Positions 18,847-29,086 of a stretch of 64,000 nucleotides of DNA are shown here, one piece after another. Source of the DNA: Cryobacterium sp. PH31-L1. GTDB lineage: Bacteria > Actinomycetota > Actinomycetes > Actinomycetales > Microbacteriaceae. The notes below the pieces were generated by a model. It saw only the letters and a program-made list of their open reading frames with translations. It had not been told where the DNA came from and searched no databases. Position numbers and translations under genes: made by a program. The stretch lies in assembly GCF_030063145.1 (NCBI RefSeq), contig NZ_JASISM010000002.1:310001-374000 (forward strand). Reading direction: 5' to 3'. Every line of letters begins with the position of its first letter. The stretch's first letter is position 1.

Positions 18847-18912
18847 CCGGGCCCAGGCCCGGAAAGCGGGCCCATGATAGATCATGGGCCTGGTTCCGTA
18901 AGGCGGGCCCGG
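18847..18912 (+). repeat. GGGCCC palindromic post-stop element, copy D
   Basis: Second element after rlmB, 111 bp from copy C, somewhat degenerate (GGGCCCAGGCCC lead, GGGCCTGG right arm). From here to 19042 no gene is seen. The whole 18715-19042 gap consists of the two elements, their 44-bp spacer and about 130 bp of plain intergenic sequence. Confidence 0.75.
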
Positions 18913-19042
18913 CCGGGGACGCAGCCACAGCCACGTACGACATCTGCCCGCAGTGCCTCCTCCACAGCGGAGGCCGCCGTCCGATATGCACAAATCCGTC
19001 GACCAGACATCGCTCACGGCCTACGCCCGGTAAAAATTGGCC

Positions 19043-20029
19043 ATGCTTGACCACCTGAACACACCGAATGCCGGTAACGAGGGCCTCATGCTCGCCGAAT
19101 CCCTGCGCGCGGCGGGCCTCACCACCCATGCCGTGCGCGCCCTGCTTGCCAATGGCGAGCTGGTCCGCATCCGTCGGGGAATTTATGCTCTGGGGGACAC
19201 CTGGCGCGGAGCCGAGAACGACGACAAATATCGATTGTTCGTTCGTGCCACCGATCTCGCCGCTGAGCGACCACTTCTCCTGTCGCATCAGTCTGCGGCG
19301 GCGCTCCACGGCCTTCCGATCATCGGGCCCTGGCCGCAGGTAGTTCATGCGATCAACAACGACACCGCCGGCGGCAGCAGCGCCCGATTCACGACGAGTC
19401 ATCGGAGCGTGGTCGAACCCGAAACCGTGATCGTAAACGGATGCGCCGTCACCACACTCGCGCGCACCCTCATCGACGTGGCGGCCAGCTCCACCTTTCT
19501 CGTCGGCGTCACCATGACGGACCACGCTTTGCGCGTGGAGCAGGAGCGCGCGAACGAGCAACGTCGTCGGGGTGCCGTCGGCGCGCCGCCTTTGTCCAAA
19601 GACGACCTCTACGAGGAACTCGCGAGGGTGCATCCGCGAACCGGCGGCGCTCAAGCGCGCCGGGTGATTCAATTCGCGAATCCGCTCTCGGCCAACCCAG
19701 GCGAGTCGCTCAGCCGCGTTCGCATGGAAGAATTAGGATTCGAGATTCCTGAACTCCAGGTGCTCTTCGTCGTGAAGGGCCGCGAGTATTGGGTCGACTT
19801 TTTCTGGCGAAGTGTGAGCAAGATCGGCGAGTTCGACGGCAAGATCAAGTACACCCGGGGCGCAATTCTGGGCGACCGGCACCCTTCAGAAGTCGTCGTC
19901 GTCGAAAAGAATCGGGAGAACCTGTTGAGACCTGGCGTTAGCAGCTTCGACCGCTGGGATTGGGACACGGCCTACTCGCCCCGCCGATTCTACGAATTCC
20001 TGCTCGAGCACGGCGTTCCCCGCGCGTAG
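19043..20029 (+). CDS. AbiEi-antitoxin-like HTH fused to DUF559-like nuclease fold
   Basis: About 328 aa from ATG 19043; TAAAAA six bases upstream suggests a leaderless start. The N-terminal about 90 residues look like the winged-helix AbiEi type-IV antitoxin domain (LTTHAVRALLANGELVRIRR then GIYALG). The C-terminal third resembles a very-short-patch-repair/DUF559-type PD-(D/E)XK fold: YWVDFFW, then IGEFDGKIKY, then VVVEKNRENLLR. No AbiEii-type toxin is adjacent. Such solo proteins are frequent in Microbacteriaceae. Role unknown: transcription factor or defence-type nuclease are both possible. Confidence 0.6.
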   Translation: MLDHLNTPNAGNEGLMLAESLRAAGLTTHAVRALLANGELVRIRRGIYALGDTWRGAENDDKYRLFVRATDLAAERPLLLSHQSAAALHGLPIIGPWPQVVHAINNDTAGGSSARFTTSHRSVVEPETVIVNGCAVTTLARTLIDVAASSTFLVGVTMTDHALRVEQERANEQRRRGAVGAPPLSKDDLYEELARVHPRTGGAQARRVIQFANPLSANPGESLSRVRMEELGFEIPELQVLFVVKGREYWVDFFWRSVSKIGEFDGKIKYTRGAILGDRHPSEVVVVEKNRENLLRPGVSSFDRWDWDTAYSPRRFYEFLLEHGVPRA

Positions 20030-20032
20030 ACG

Positions 20033-20269
20033 GGCAGCGGATGCCTGTCGCCTCGCGATCCGATCGTGGACCACGCGCGGTGTCTGGGCGTTCCGGGCCC
20101 ACCTTACGGAACCGGGCCCATGATCTATCGTGGGCCCGGTTTCCGGGCCCGGGCCCGGTCGAAAAAAAGAGGGGCACGGCGCGGCAGCGGATGCCTGTCG
20201 CCTCGCGATCCGATCGTGGACCACGCGCGGTGTCTGGGCGTTCCGGGCCCACCTTACGGAACCGGGCCC
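20033..20269. repeat. 87-bp perfect direct repeat, period 150
   Basis: 20033-20119 is identical to 20183-20269. Each copy starts with a GCAGCGGATGCCTG segment and ends inside a GGGCCC element, so the duplication carried part of the palindromic element with it. Complete identity implies a recent event. Confidence 0.9.
20093..20160 (-). repeat. GGGCCC palindromic post-stop element, copy E
   Basis: Full element in minus orientation, i.e. sense to the leftward DUF4032 gene that ends at 20293. The stem uses CC..GG beside the GGGCCC arms (copy B has CT..AG), again a compensatory change. Confidence 0.8.
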
Positions 20270-20279
20270 GGGCCCGGTC
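20243..20279 (-). repeat. GGGCCC element, copy F (truncated, hairpin lost)
   Basis: 14 bp after the stop of the leftward gene. It keeps the outer GGGCCC tail and the GGGCCCGGGCCC lead but lacks the central hairpin, as if deleted between GGGCCC repeats. Confidence 0.75.
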
Positions 20280-20292
20280 CATGTTGGCGGGG

Positions 20293-21603
20293 CTAGACCT
20301 TGAGCATCCAGTCGTCGGCATCGTCGGGGTCGGGGGCGGTGTCGTCGCCGAGCTGCGTGCGAATCGGCAGGGTGATGGCCTCGGTGACGGGACCCATCAT
20401 GGTGGCCTCGTCCCGGCGGTGGCGCAACACGTCCTGCACGTAGGAGGTTACGGCCTCGGCGAGCGGGATATCCCGGGACTGGTTCTGCGCCATGTACCAG
20501 CGGTGGTCCAGCAGCTGGTGAAACACCTGCGCCCGCTCGAGCTTGCCCTGCAGTTCCTCGGGAATGGCCCGCACCACCGGCTCGAACACCCGCACCAGCC
20601 ATTCGTGGGCGACCATTTCCTCGTCGGCGGCCGGCGAACCGTAGGCGGCCCGGTACGAATCCAGGTCGTTCAGCAGCCGTCGGGCTTGGTTCTCTTCGGC
20701 GTCGAGGCCGGTCAGGCGCAGCAGTCGTCGTTGGTGGTGGCCGGCGTCGACGACTTTGGGCTGAATCCGCACGCTCGAGCCAGCGCTGTCGGTCTTGATC
20801 GCCAGCTCCTCGATGTCGAATCCAAGGTCGTTGAGGCGTTGCACGCGCTGGGTGATGCGCCAGCGTTCGGAGTTGGAGAACGACTCAGACCCGGTGAGTT
20901 CCTTCCAGAGCAGCCGGTAGGCGGCGACGATTCCGTTGCTGACCCGAATCGGGTCGAGCTCGTCGGCGACTCGGCCGCCGGCTTCGAGGTCCATGAGTTC
21001 CCCGGCGATGTTAACCCGGGCAATTTCGAGGTCGTTCTCGCGCTGCCCGTTCGACAATCCGCCCGAGTACAACTGCCCGGTTTCGGCATCGACGAGATAG
21101 GCAGCAAAGGCACCGGCATCGCGCCGGAACAGGGTGTTCGACAGCGACACGTCGCCCCAGAAAAACCCGATCATGTGCAGCCGCACGAGCAGCACGGCGA
21201 GGGCATCGACCAGTCGGGTGGCGGTATCCGGGCGCAGGGCGTGCGAGTACAGGGCGCGGTAGGGGAGTGAGAACTTGAGGTGACGCGTGACCAGAACCGA
21301 ATTCAGCGGGTCGAGGTCGGCATCCGTTCTGTTGGTGATGACGGCGACCGGCTCGACGCAGGGGATCTCGAGGTTGGCCAGGGTTCGCAGCATGTCGTAC
21401 TCACGCTTGGCCATCTCGCTCGTGGTCTCTTTGATGGCGACCACCCGCCCACTCAGGTGGGCGAACCGCACGAGGTGGCGCGAAATGCCCTTGGGCAGCG
21501 AGGCGATGTTCTCATTCGGCCAGGCGTCGAGGGGCAACTGCCACGGCAGGTCGAGAAGCGCAGGGTCGGCCGTGGCCGCGATGATATTGAGGGAACCGCT
21601 CAT
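20293..21603 (-). CDS. DUF4032 protein-kinase-like protein
   Basis: 436 aa. The middle resembles an atypical kinase (LPS-kinase/RIO-like): VVAIKETTSEMAKREY provides a candidate ATP-binding Lys and Glu, GFFWGDVSLSNTLF a catalytic-loop-like Asp and Asn, and YLVDAETGQLY a metal-binding Asp. DUF4032 proteins are widespread in Actinobacteria and commonly adjoin the sugar-ABC ATPase gene found here upstream. Substrate unknown. ATG start with TAGGGT-N6 upstream, i.e. probably leaderless. Confidence 0.78.
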   Translation of the reverse strand: MSGSLNIIAATADPALLDLPWQLPLDAWPNENIASLPKGISRHLVRFAHLSGRVVAIKETTSEMAKREYDMLRTLANLEIPCVEPVAVITNRTDADLDPLNSVLVTRHLKFSLPYRALYSHALRPDTATRLVDALAVLLVRLHMIGFFWGDVSLSNTLFRRDAGAFAAYLVDAETGQLYSGGLSNGQRENDLEIARVNIAGELMDLEAGGRVADELDPIRVSNGIVAAYRLLWKELTGSESFSNSERWRITQRVQRLNDLGFDIEELAIKTDSAGSSVRIQPKVVDAGHHQRRLLRLTGLDAEENQARRLLNDLDSYRAAYGSPAADEEMVAHEWLVRVFEPVVRAIPEELQGKLERAQVFHQLLDHRWYMAQNQSRDIPLAEAVTSYVQDVLRHRRDEATMMGPVTEAITLPIRTQLGDDTAPDPDDADDWMLKV

Positions 21604-21609
21604 TGTTTG

Positions 21610-21615
21610 ACCCTA
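21610..21615 (-). promoter_or_regulatory. -10 box TAGGGT of the DUF4032 gene (leaderless)
   Basis: On the minus strand TAGGGT is followed by six bases and the ATG. It lies downstream of the ugpC terminator, so the gene has its own promoter. Confidence 0.45.
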
Positions 21616-21626
21616 ACTTACGAAAA

Positions 21627-21658
21627 AACGGCTGGAGGGAGAAGTCCCTCCAGCCGTT
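21627..21658 (-). terminator. Intrinsic terminator of the sugar ABC ATPase gene
   Basis: A 14-bp perfect stem (AACGGCTGGAGGGA and complement) with a 4-nt loop, followed on the minus strand by TTTTTT. It is one of the strongest terminators in the window. Confidence 0.9.
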
Positions 21659-21716
21659 CCCTGAATCAAGTGGATGCGCCGGCCGGGCACGTCCGCCCGG
21701 CCAGCGCCCAACCGGA

Positions 21717-22814
21717 CTAGTCGGTGACGGCGCCGCCGAGGCGCAGGCCGCTTTCCGCGTCGAACACGTGCAGGTGGTTCGGGGTGGCCGTGAGGTACAC
21801 CGTCTCGCCGGCGTTCGGGTGCGAGCGGCCGTCGACGCGAGCGACGATGTCGGTGCGCTTGCCCTCGATGGTGGAATGACCGTAGAGGTAGCCGTCGGCG
21901 CCGAGTTCTTCAACCAGGTCGACCTCGATCTGCAGGCCGTCGCCGGCGGTGGAGGACATCTGGATGTCCTCCGGGCGAATGCCCACGGTGACCTTCTTGC
22001 CGCTCGAGCTGGCGAGGGTCTCGCGCTGAACCGGAACGGTCGCGGTGCCGAACTTGATGCCGCCGTCGACGGTGTCGGCGAGGAACAGGTTCATCGCGGG
22101 GCTGCCGATGAAGCCGGCCACGAATACGTTCTGCGGCTTCGCATACAGGTCGCGGGGCGAACCGACCTGCTGCAGAATGCCGTCCTTCAGTACCGCGATC
22201 CGGTCACCCATGGTGAGCGCCTCGGTCTGGTCGTGGGTCACATAGACCGTCGTGACGCCGAGGCGGCGCTGCAGCGACGCGATCTGCGTACGCGTCTGCA
22301 CGCGCAGCTTGGCGTCGAGGTTGGAGAGCGGCTCATCCATCAGGAACACCTGAGGCTGACGCACGATCGCGCGGCCCATGGCAACGCGCTGACGCTGACC
22401 ACCGGAGAGTGCCTTCGGCTTGCGGCTGAGGTAGGGCTCCAGGTCGAGCAACTTGGCGGCTTCGAGCACGCGGGCGGCGCGCTCGTCCTTGTTGATGCCG
22501 GCGATCTTGAGGGCGAAGCCCATGTTCTCGGCGACGGTCATGTGCGGGTACAGCGCGTAGTTCTGAAAGACCATGGCGATGTCGCGGTCCTTCGGCGGGA
22601 CATCCGTCACGTTGCGGTCACCGATGAGAATGTTGCCGTCGTTGACCTCTTCGAGGCCCGCGAGCATTCGCAGCGAGGTGGACTTGCCGCAGCCGGACGG
22701 GCCGACCAAAACCAGGAATTCGCCATCGGCGACCTGCAGGTCGAGCTGGTCAACAGCCGGCCTCGTGGAACCGGGATAGAGCCGGGTTGCCTTGTCAAAG
22801 GTCACTGAAGCCAT
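21717..22814 (-). CDS. ugpC: Sugar ABC transporter ATP-binding protein (UgpC/MsmK type)
   Basis: 365 aa. ABC domain with Walker A GPSGCGKST, Q-loop FQNYALYPHM, signature LSGGQRQRVAMGRA and Walker B VFLMDEPLSNLDAKLR, then the C-terminal TOBE/OB regulatory domain of CUT1 sugar importers. No permease or binding protein is nearby, so it is probably a shared ATPase energising several distant CUT1 transporters, as MsiK does in streptomycetes. The gap 22815-23024 separates it from the divergent DsbA-like gene. Confidence 0.9.
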   Translation of the reverse strand: MASVTFDKATRLYPGSTRPAVDQLDLQVADGEFLVLVGPSGCGKSTSLRMLAGLEEVNDGNILIGDRNVTDVPPKDRDIAMVFQNYALYPHMTVAENMGFALKIAGINKDERAARVLEAAKLLDLEPYLSRKPKALSGGQRQRVAMGRAIVRQPQVFLMDEPLSNLDAKLRVQTRTQIASLQRRLGVTTVYVTHDQTEALTMGDRIAVLKDGILQQVGSPRDLYAKPQNVFVAGFIGSPAMNLFLADTVDGGIKFGTATVPVQRETLASSSGKKVTVGIRPEDIQMSSTAGDGLQIEVDLVEELGADGYLYGHSTIEGKRTDIVARVDGRSHPNAGETVYLTATPNHLHVFDAESGLRLGGAVTD

Positions 22815-23024
22815 GATTATTACTCCTTCACCGGCAGGAACGTGCCGGACGATCCGTTGTGAATAGGATTTGTGCGTCGCACGCCAAAGCGCACGACATT
22901 TCCATTATTACACGACGGATGCCGCGGCGCCGGTCTGACCCCTGTTTGGTCGTTTCCCAGTCAGGGCATCTACTATTTCAGAGGTGCATTCACGCGCGCC
23001 CCTACTTCTCGAAAGCGATTTTTT

Positions 23025-23939
23025 ATGACTATTGGCGGACCAAGCGACAGCAGTCCCTCAAAGAACCGGCGGCGTGATGCCGCCCGGGTCAAGGCCAAGC
23101 AGCTTCGAGTGAGTCAAAAGAAGAAGGACCGCCGCAACAAGCTGTTCCTGCAGGGTGGCATTGCTATCGCCGCCGTCGCCATCGTCGCTCTGGTTTCCGT
23201 CATCATCGTGAATTCGATCAAACCGGCAGGTCCTGGCCCGAAAAACATGGCTAGTGACGGCGCGTTCATCGGCGAGGGCATGGTCACCGCGCTGACGCCC
23301 GCGCTGCAGCCCGACGCGAACCTGCGGGCATCCGAACCCGATACCTCCGGCGCCGTCGCCAACATCCGCATCTATGTCGACTACCTCTGCCCGCTGTGCG
23401 GCGACTTCGAAGACGCCAACAACGAACAGATCGCCAACTGGGTCGATTCCGGAGCTGCGACCGTTGAAATTCACCCGGTGGCCATTCTCACGAGCAAGTC
23501 CGCCGGCACCAAATACTCCCTGCGGGCGGCGAACGCTGCAGCCTGCGTCGCCAACTACTCGCCAAATGATTTTTTCGCCTTCAGCTCGGCCCTCTTCGTC
23601 GACCAGCCGGAAGAGACGTCGCCCGGCCGCAGCAACGATGAGATCAAGGCCATCGTAAAGGATTCCGGCGTGAGCACGGCGGTCTCCAACATCAACTCCT
23701 GCATCGATGACGGCACCTATGAATCGTGGGTCAAGGCGGCAACCAATCGCGCGCTCGACGGCCCCATTCCCAACTCCTCGATCAAGGCGATCACGAGCGC
23801 CCCCACCGTGCTGGTCAATGGCAAGCCGTACACCGGGTCGATCGAAGACCCGAAGGAATTCGCGTCCTTCGTGCAGGTGGCCCTCGGCGAGACGTACTCC
23901 ACCTCGACGCCGACGCCCGAACCGACACCCGGCGGGTAG
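23025..23939 (+). CDS. Membrane-anchored DsbA-family thioredoxin
   Basis: 304 aa from ATG 23025. A Lys/Arg-rich cytoplasmic N-terminus (to about 47), one transmembrane helix (about 48-70), then an extracytoplasmic thioredoxin fold of the DsbA/Thioredoxin_4 type with active site CPLC in YVDYLCPLCGDFE and cis-Pro region SAPTVLVNGKPY. The tail is TPTPEPTPGG. It likely oxidises or isomerises disulfides in exported proteins. Confidence 0.85.
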   Translation: MTIGGPSDSSPSKNRRRDAARVKAKQLRVSQKKKDRRNKLFLQGGIAIAAVAIVALVSVIIVNSIKPAGPGPKNMASDGAFIGEGMVTALTPALQPDANLRASEPDTSGAVANIRIYVDYLCPLCGDFEDANNEQIANWVDSGAATVEIHPVAILTSKSAGTKYSLRAANAAACVANYSPNDFFAFSSALFVDQPEETSPGRSNDEIKAIVKDSGVSTAVSNINSCIDDGTYESWVKAATNRALDGPIPNSSIKAITSAPTVLVNGKPYTGSIEDPKEFASFVQVALGETYSTSTPTPEPTPGG

Positions 23940-24031
23940 TCACCAGCGGTTGCCCCACGCGCATCCACTTGACCGTTGCCCGTGGCGGCCCCGAAATCAT
24001 TTAGGATGGTCTTTCGAGGCTTAGGCCTCAT

Positions 24032-24104
24032 GCCGGCCTGGCGCAATTGGTAGCGCACCACTCTTGTAAAGTGGGGGTTACGGGTTCAAGTCCCGTGGCC
24101 GGCC
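24032..24104 (+). tRNA. tRNA-Thr (TGT)
   Basis: 73-nt cloverleaf: 7-bp acceptor GCCGGCC/GGCCGGC, D-arm GCGC/GCGC, anticodon loop CTTGTAA reading TGT, T-arm ACGGG/CCCGT with loop TTCAAGT. An encoded CCA follows (24105-24107). Confidence 0.93.
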
Positions 24105-24110
24105 CCACAG

Positions 24111-24143
24111 ACCCCTACTCCCAACTGGGACGTAGGGGTTTTT
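24111..24143 (+). terminator. Terminator after tRNA-Thr
   Basis: ACCCCTAC/GTAGGGGT stem followed by TTTT, directly after the tRNA. Confidence 0.8.
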
Positions 24144-24261
24144 GTCTGCCGGTTAGAGGCTCTGTCCCCAGGGCCACACACGGCCGCCACGTACACTGAT
24201 GGCTGGGGTTGTACAAGCGGATGCCCGCCCCCGCGCACCCGCGCCCCGAAAGGAAACACGC

Positions 24262-25857
<1,596 letters not shown>

Positions 25858-25876
25858 CCCCCGCTGTCTAGACTTT

Positions 25877-25942
25877 CCGGGCCCGGGCCCGGACACTGGG
25901 CCCACGATAGATCATGGGCCCAGTTCCCCAAGGTGGGCCCGG
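25877..25942 (+). repeat. GGGCCC palindromic post-stop element, copy G
   Basis: 20 bp after the ABC-F stop. Full architecture with loop ACGATAGATCAT between GGGCCC arms. Confidence 0.8.
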
Positions 25943-26025
25943 CGAAACTCACCCCCCGGCTGCCCGCCCGAGTGGATGCCTGCTCCGCGCAGCCCCTGAC
26001 CTCAGCGGCACTGTACTTCTCGCGA

Positions 26026-26091
26026 CCGGGCCCGGGCCCGGACACCGGGCCCATGATAGATCATGGGCCCAGTTCCTCAAGGTGGGCCCGG
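26026..26091 (+). repeat. GGGCCC palindromic post-stop element, copy H
   Basis: 149 bp downstream of copy G and 36 bp before the next start. The central loop is the perfect palindrome ATGATAGATCAT. Confidence 0.8.
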
Positions 26092-26115
26092 AGGCATTCC
26101 GCGCCCGGTACCTCG

Positions 26116-26121
26116 TAGTAT
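26116..26121 (+). promoter_or_regulatory. -10 box TAGTAT of the DMT transporter gene (leaderless)
   Basis: TAGTAT, six bases, GTG start. The promoter lies just after copy H. Confidence 0.45.
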
Positions 26122-26127
26122 TGCCAG

Positions 26128-27171
26128 GTGACCCAGGCCCGCGCGCAGATCCGAACCGATGGGACCGTCGCGCCCGCAGTATCCGCTGTGCCGGTCTGGC
26201 TGGCCCTGGTCTTCTCGGTGCTGATCGGGGCGCTGTACGCGGTGCAATCGCGGGTGAACGGCGAACTCGGGCACCAGATCGGTGACGGATTCACCGCCGC
26301 CGTCATCTCCTTCGGCTCCGGCCTGGTCATCCTCAGCCTCGGCCTCATCGTGGCCAGAAGCGGGCGCCGCGGCCTGCAACTCGTCGCCCGCGGCGTGAAA
26401 GCGAAGCACCTGTCCTGGTGGCATCTGCTCGGTGGCCTGGCCGGCGCCCTGTTCGTGCTGTCCCAGGGCCTCGTCGCCGCGCCGCTCGGCATTGCACTGT
26501 TCACCGTGGCCGTCGTGGCCGGCCAGACCGTGAGCGGCGTGCTCATGGACCGCTTCGGCATCGGTCCTGGTGGGCGTCGAACCCTGCACGCGTCCAAAAT
26601 CGTCGGTGCCGCGCTCGCCCTGGCGGCCGTCGCGTTCACCGTCAGCGGCGAACTGCACGGCAGCGGCGCCCTCTGGTTGCTCGCACTGCCGCTGATCGCC
26701 GGCATCGGGCAGGGCTGGCAGCAAGCCGTGAACGGTCAGGTGCGGGTCACCGCGCAGAGCGCCCTCACCGCGACCTTTCTGAATTTTCTCACTGGCACCA
26801 TTGCTCTCGTGCTCGCCGCGATCGTGCACGGCCTGCTGGTCGGCTTCGCGCTCGACCTGCCGAGCAACCCGTGGCTCTACACCGGCGGACTGATCGGCTG
26901 CATCTTCATCGCCGGGGCCGCGCTCGTCGTGCGCACCACCGGCGTGCTCATGCTCGGTCTCTGCATCGTCGCCGGCCAGCTGCTCTGCGCCCTCGCGTTG
27001 GATCTGCTGGCGCCGTCGGCCGGGCATCCGCTTGGCCTGACGACCATTGCCGGCACGGCTCTCGCCCTGGTGGCCGTCGTCATCGCCGCGGTGCGCTGGC
27101 GCCGGCCCGACCACGCACGGGGCACCCCGCGAACACCTGGCCATTCTGACGCACAAAGCGAACGGCTGTGA
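26128..27171 (+). CDS. DMT-superfamily transporter, DUF606/YdcZ type
   Basis: 347 aa, GTG start. About ten hydrophobic helices arranged as two related halves (AVQSRVNGELG in the first, GWQQAVNGQVRV in the second), characteristic of the duplicated DUF606 (YdcZ) branch of the drug/metabolite transporters. Substrate unknown. It overlaps the downstream amidotransferase by 4 bp (GTGA), so co-expressed. Confidence 0.82.
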   Translation: MTQARAQIRTDGTVAPAVSAVPVWLALVFSVLIGALYAVQSRVNGELGHQIGDGFTAAVISFGSGLVILSLGLIVARSGRRGLQLVARGVKAKHLSWWHLLGGLAGALFVLSQGLVAAPLGIALFTVAVVAGQTVSGVLMDRFGIGPGGRRTLHASKIVGAALALAAVAFTVSGELHGSGALWLLALPLIAGIGQGWQQAVNGQVRVTAQSALTATFLNFLTGTIALVLAAIVHGLLVGFALDLPSNPWLYTGGLIGCIFIAGAALVVRTTGVLMLGLCIVAGQLLCALALDLLAPSAGHPLGLTTIAGTALALVAVVIAAVRWRRPDHARGTPRTPGHSDAQSERL

Positions 27172-27878
27172 GTGTGAAACGAATTTTAGTGGTCGAACAC
27201 GAGGCGAATGCTGGTGTGGGGCTGGTCGGGGAGCGAATCCTCGCGGCCGGCATCGCCCTGGTTCGGGTCGGCCCGGATGCCGGGGCGCCGATTCCCGGTC
27301 GTGCCGACGCTTTCGATGGTGTCGTTGTGCTCGGCGGAACGACCGGGCCGATGGACGACGAACGAGCAGCCTGGCTGCCCCGAGTTCGTGAACTCATCGC
27401 CGACTGCCTCCAGAACGAAGTTCCGCTCCTCGGGATCTGTCTGGGAGCCCAGATGCTCGCCGTCGTAGCCGGTGGAACGGTCGGCGGGGTGCGGCGGGGC
27501 GCCGAGATCGGCTTCAGCGGTCTCAAGCTGACCCACAGCGCCGCCGCGGATCCACTGCTCCATGACCTGCCGACGCCGCTCCGGGCACTGCAGTGGCATT
27601 CGCTCGAAGTACACGACCTGCCGGCGAACTCCGTGTCGCTGTGCACCAGCGATCGTTGCCCCAACCAGGCTTTTCGAGTCGGGCCTGCGGCGTGGGGGCT
27701 GCAATTTCACCTGGAGGCTTCGGCGGCGACCGCCGAAGCCTGGGCGGAAAGCGACAGCGACGATGTGCGTTCCGCCGGCTACCTGCCGGAACACGTCATC
27801 GACCCCATGCGCGAGAACGCAGAAGAACTTCGGCGGGTCTGGTCAGAAGTTGCCGACCGATGGATCGGCCTCGTCTGA
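27168..27878 (+). CDS. Class-I glutamine amidotransferase-like protein
   Basis: 236 aa. GuaA-N-like GATase with nucleophile Cys in LLGICLGAQML (about residue 90) and the His-Glu pair in LQFHLEAS. There is no synthetase domain, so it is a stand-alone type 1 GATase of the GMP-synthase-like/glutamine-hydrolysing family. The acceptor is unknown. Convergent with the nitroreductase gene, one base apart. Confidence 0.82.
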   Translation: MSVKRILVVEHEANAGVGLVGERILAAGIALVRVGPDAGAPIPGRADAFDGVVVLGGTTGPMDDERAAWLPRVRELIADCLQNEVPLLGICLGAQMLAVVAGGTVGGVRRGAEIGFSGLKLTHSAAADPLLHDLPTPLRALQWHSLEVHDLPANSVSLCTSDRCPNQAFRVGPAAWGLQFHLEASAATAEAWAESDSDDVRSAGYLPEHVIDPMRENAEELRRVWSEVADRWIGLV

Positions 27879-27879
27879 C

Positions 27880-28452
27880 TCACAGAACCCCGAGAAACTC
27901 CTCGGGGTCGATCGGCAGCCGCACGCCCGGCTTCGAATCCTCCGGAATGCCGCCGACATAGAGCCAGCCGAGCAGCTCTTCGTTGTCGCCGAGGCCGTGC
28001 AGGTCCCGCACCGCCGTCGTACGCACGAGCGGTCCAGTGCGCCACATCGCGCCCCACCCCGCGTCATCGAGAAGCAGCGACAGTAGGTGCGCGACCCCTG
28101 CCGCCGCAGCATCCTGTTCCCAATCGGTCACCTTGAAACTGACCCGACGTGACGCGACGACCGCGATCAGTAGCGGTGCCCGCAGCGGCTTGGCGGCCAG
28201 CTTGAGCGCATCACTACCTTCACAAGCGGATGCCGCCACGAGCGCCGCCCCCAGCCGCTCGCGGGCGTCGCCGCGCAGCTCCACCAGCCGCCACGGACGC
28301 AGCGCGCCGTGATCCGCGACCCGCGCCGCCGCGGCAACGAGGGGCAGCAGCTCGGCTCGGGTCGGTGCCAATTCGCTCACTTTGGAGTAGCTGCGCCGAT
28401 GATTGACGGCCCGAACGACAACCGAGGTGGCAGCATCCGTTGTCGACAGCAC
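27880..28452 (-). CDS. Nitroreductase-family protein (YdjA-like)
   Basis: 190 aa. The N-terminal R-x-x-R-S-Y-type motif (NHRRSYSKV) and the GWGAMWRTG region match the small single-domain FMN nitroreductases. These reduce nitro compounds or quinones with NAD(P)H. GTG start with TCGACAACGGATGC at its head. It probably forms an operon with msrB 4 bp upstream, an oxidative-stress pairing. Confidence 0.8.
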   Translation of the reverse strand: MLSTTDAATSVVVRAVNHRRSYSKVSELAPTRAELLPLVAAAARVADHGALRPWRLVELRGDARERLGAALVAASACEGSDALKLAAKPLRAPLLIAVVASRRVSFKVTDWEQDAAAAGVAHLLSLLLDDAGWGAMWRTGPLVRTTAVRDLHGLGDNEELLGWLYVGGIPEDSKPGVRLPIDPEEFLGVL

Positions 28453-28456
28453 CGCT

Positions 28457-28858
28457 CTACTCGGCGGGCGTGAAGTTGAGCGAGATCGAGTTCATGCAGT
28501 ACCGGTCGCCGGTCGGCGTGCCGAATCCGTCGGGAAAAACGTGGCCCAAGTGTGAGCCGCAGTTCGCGCAGCGCACCTCGGTGCGCACGCTACCCAGGGA
28601 ACGGTCTTCGAGTAATTCGACCGCGTCGGGCCGTACCGACTCGTAGAAGCTCGGCCAGCCGCAGCCGGAATCAAACTTGGTGCCGCTCTTGAACAGCTCG
28701 GCGTTACACGCACCGCAGGTGTAGGTGCCGGAGCGCTCTTCGTCGAGCAGTTCGCCGGTTCCGGGGCGTTCGGTTCCGGCTTCACGCAAGACCTTGAACT
28801 TCTCCGGGCCCAGCTCGGAGCGCCACTCGTCGTTTGACTTCTTGATTGCGTAGTCCAT
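28457..28858 (-). CDS. msrB: Peptide-methionine (R)-S-oxide reductase MsrB
   Basis: 133 aa, usual length. Four zinc-binding Cys as two CXXC pairs (CGACN, CANCG); the resolving/catalytic region is RYCMNSISLNF with the selenocysteine-equivalent Cys. GCGWPSFYESV is the signature. Repairs methionine-R-sulfoxide using thioredoxin. ATG 28858 has AAGGGA upstream. Confidence 0.95.
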   Translation of the reverse strand: MDYAIKKSNDEWRSELGPEKFKVLREAGTERPGTGELLDEERSGTYTCGACNAELFKSGTKFDSGCGWPSFYESVRPDAVELLEDRSLGSVRTEVRCANCGSHLGHVFPDGFGTPTGDRYCMNSISLNFTPAE

Positions 28859-29086
28859 GGTGGACGTCCCTTCGATCCGGCTGTCCGCACCCGGACAACC
28901 TCTACCCAGCCTAAACTCGTGCGGCTGCACGCGCATTCCTGGCCGCTAGGTTTCGCAGCGTTTGCACGGCCACCGGTCGTTCGACTGCGCCGTTCCGGGC
29001 GTGCCGGAGGCAACATCCAGCCGCCCGCAAATAGGATGAGCCCGTCGGATAACCCGTCGAAACTGCCCTGGGGGAGAGACACAGCA

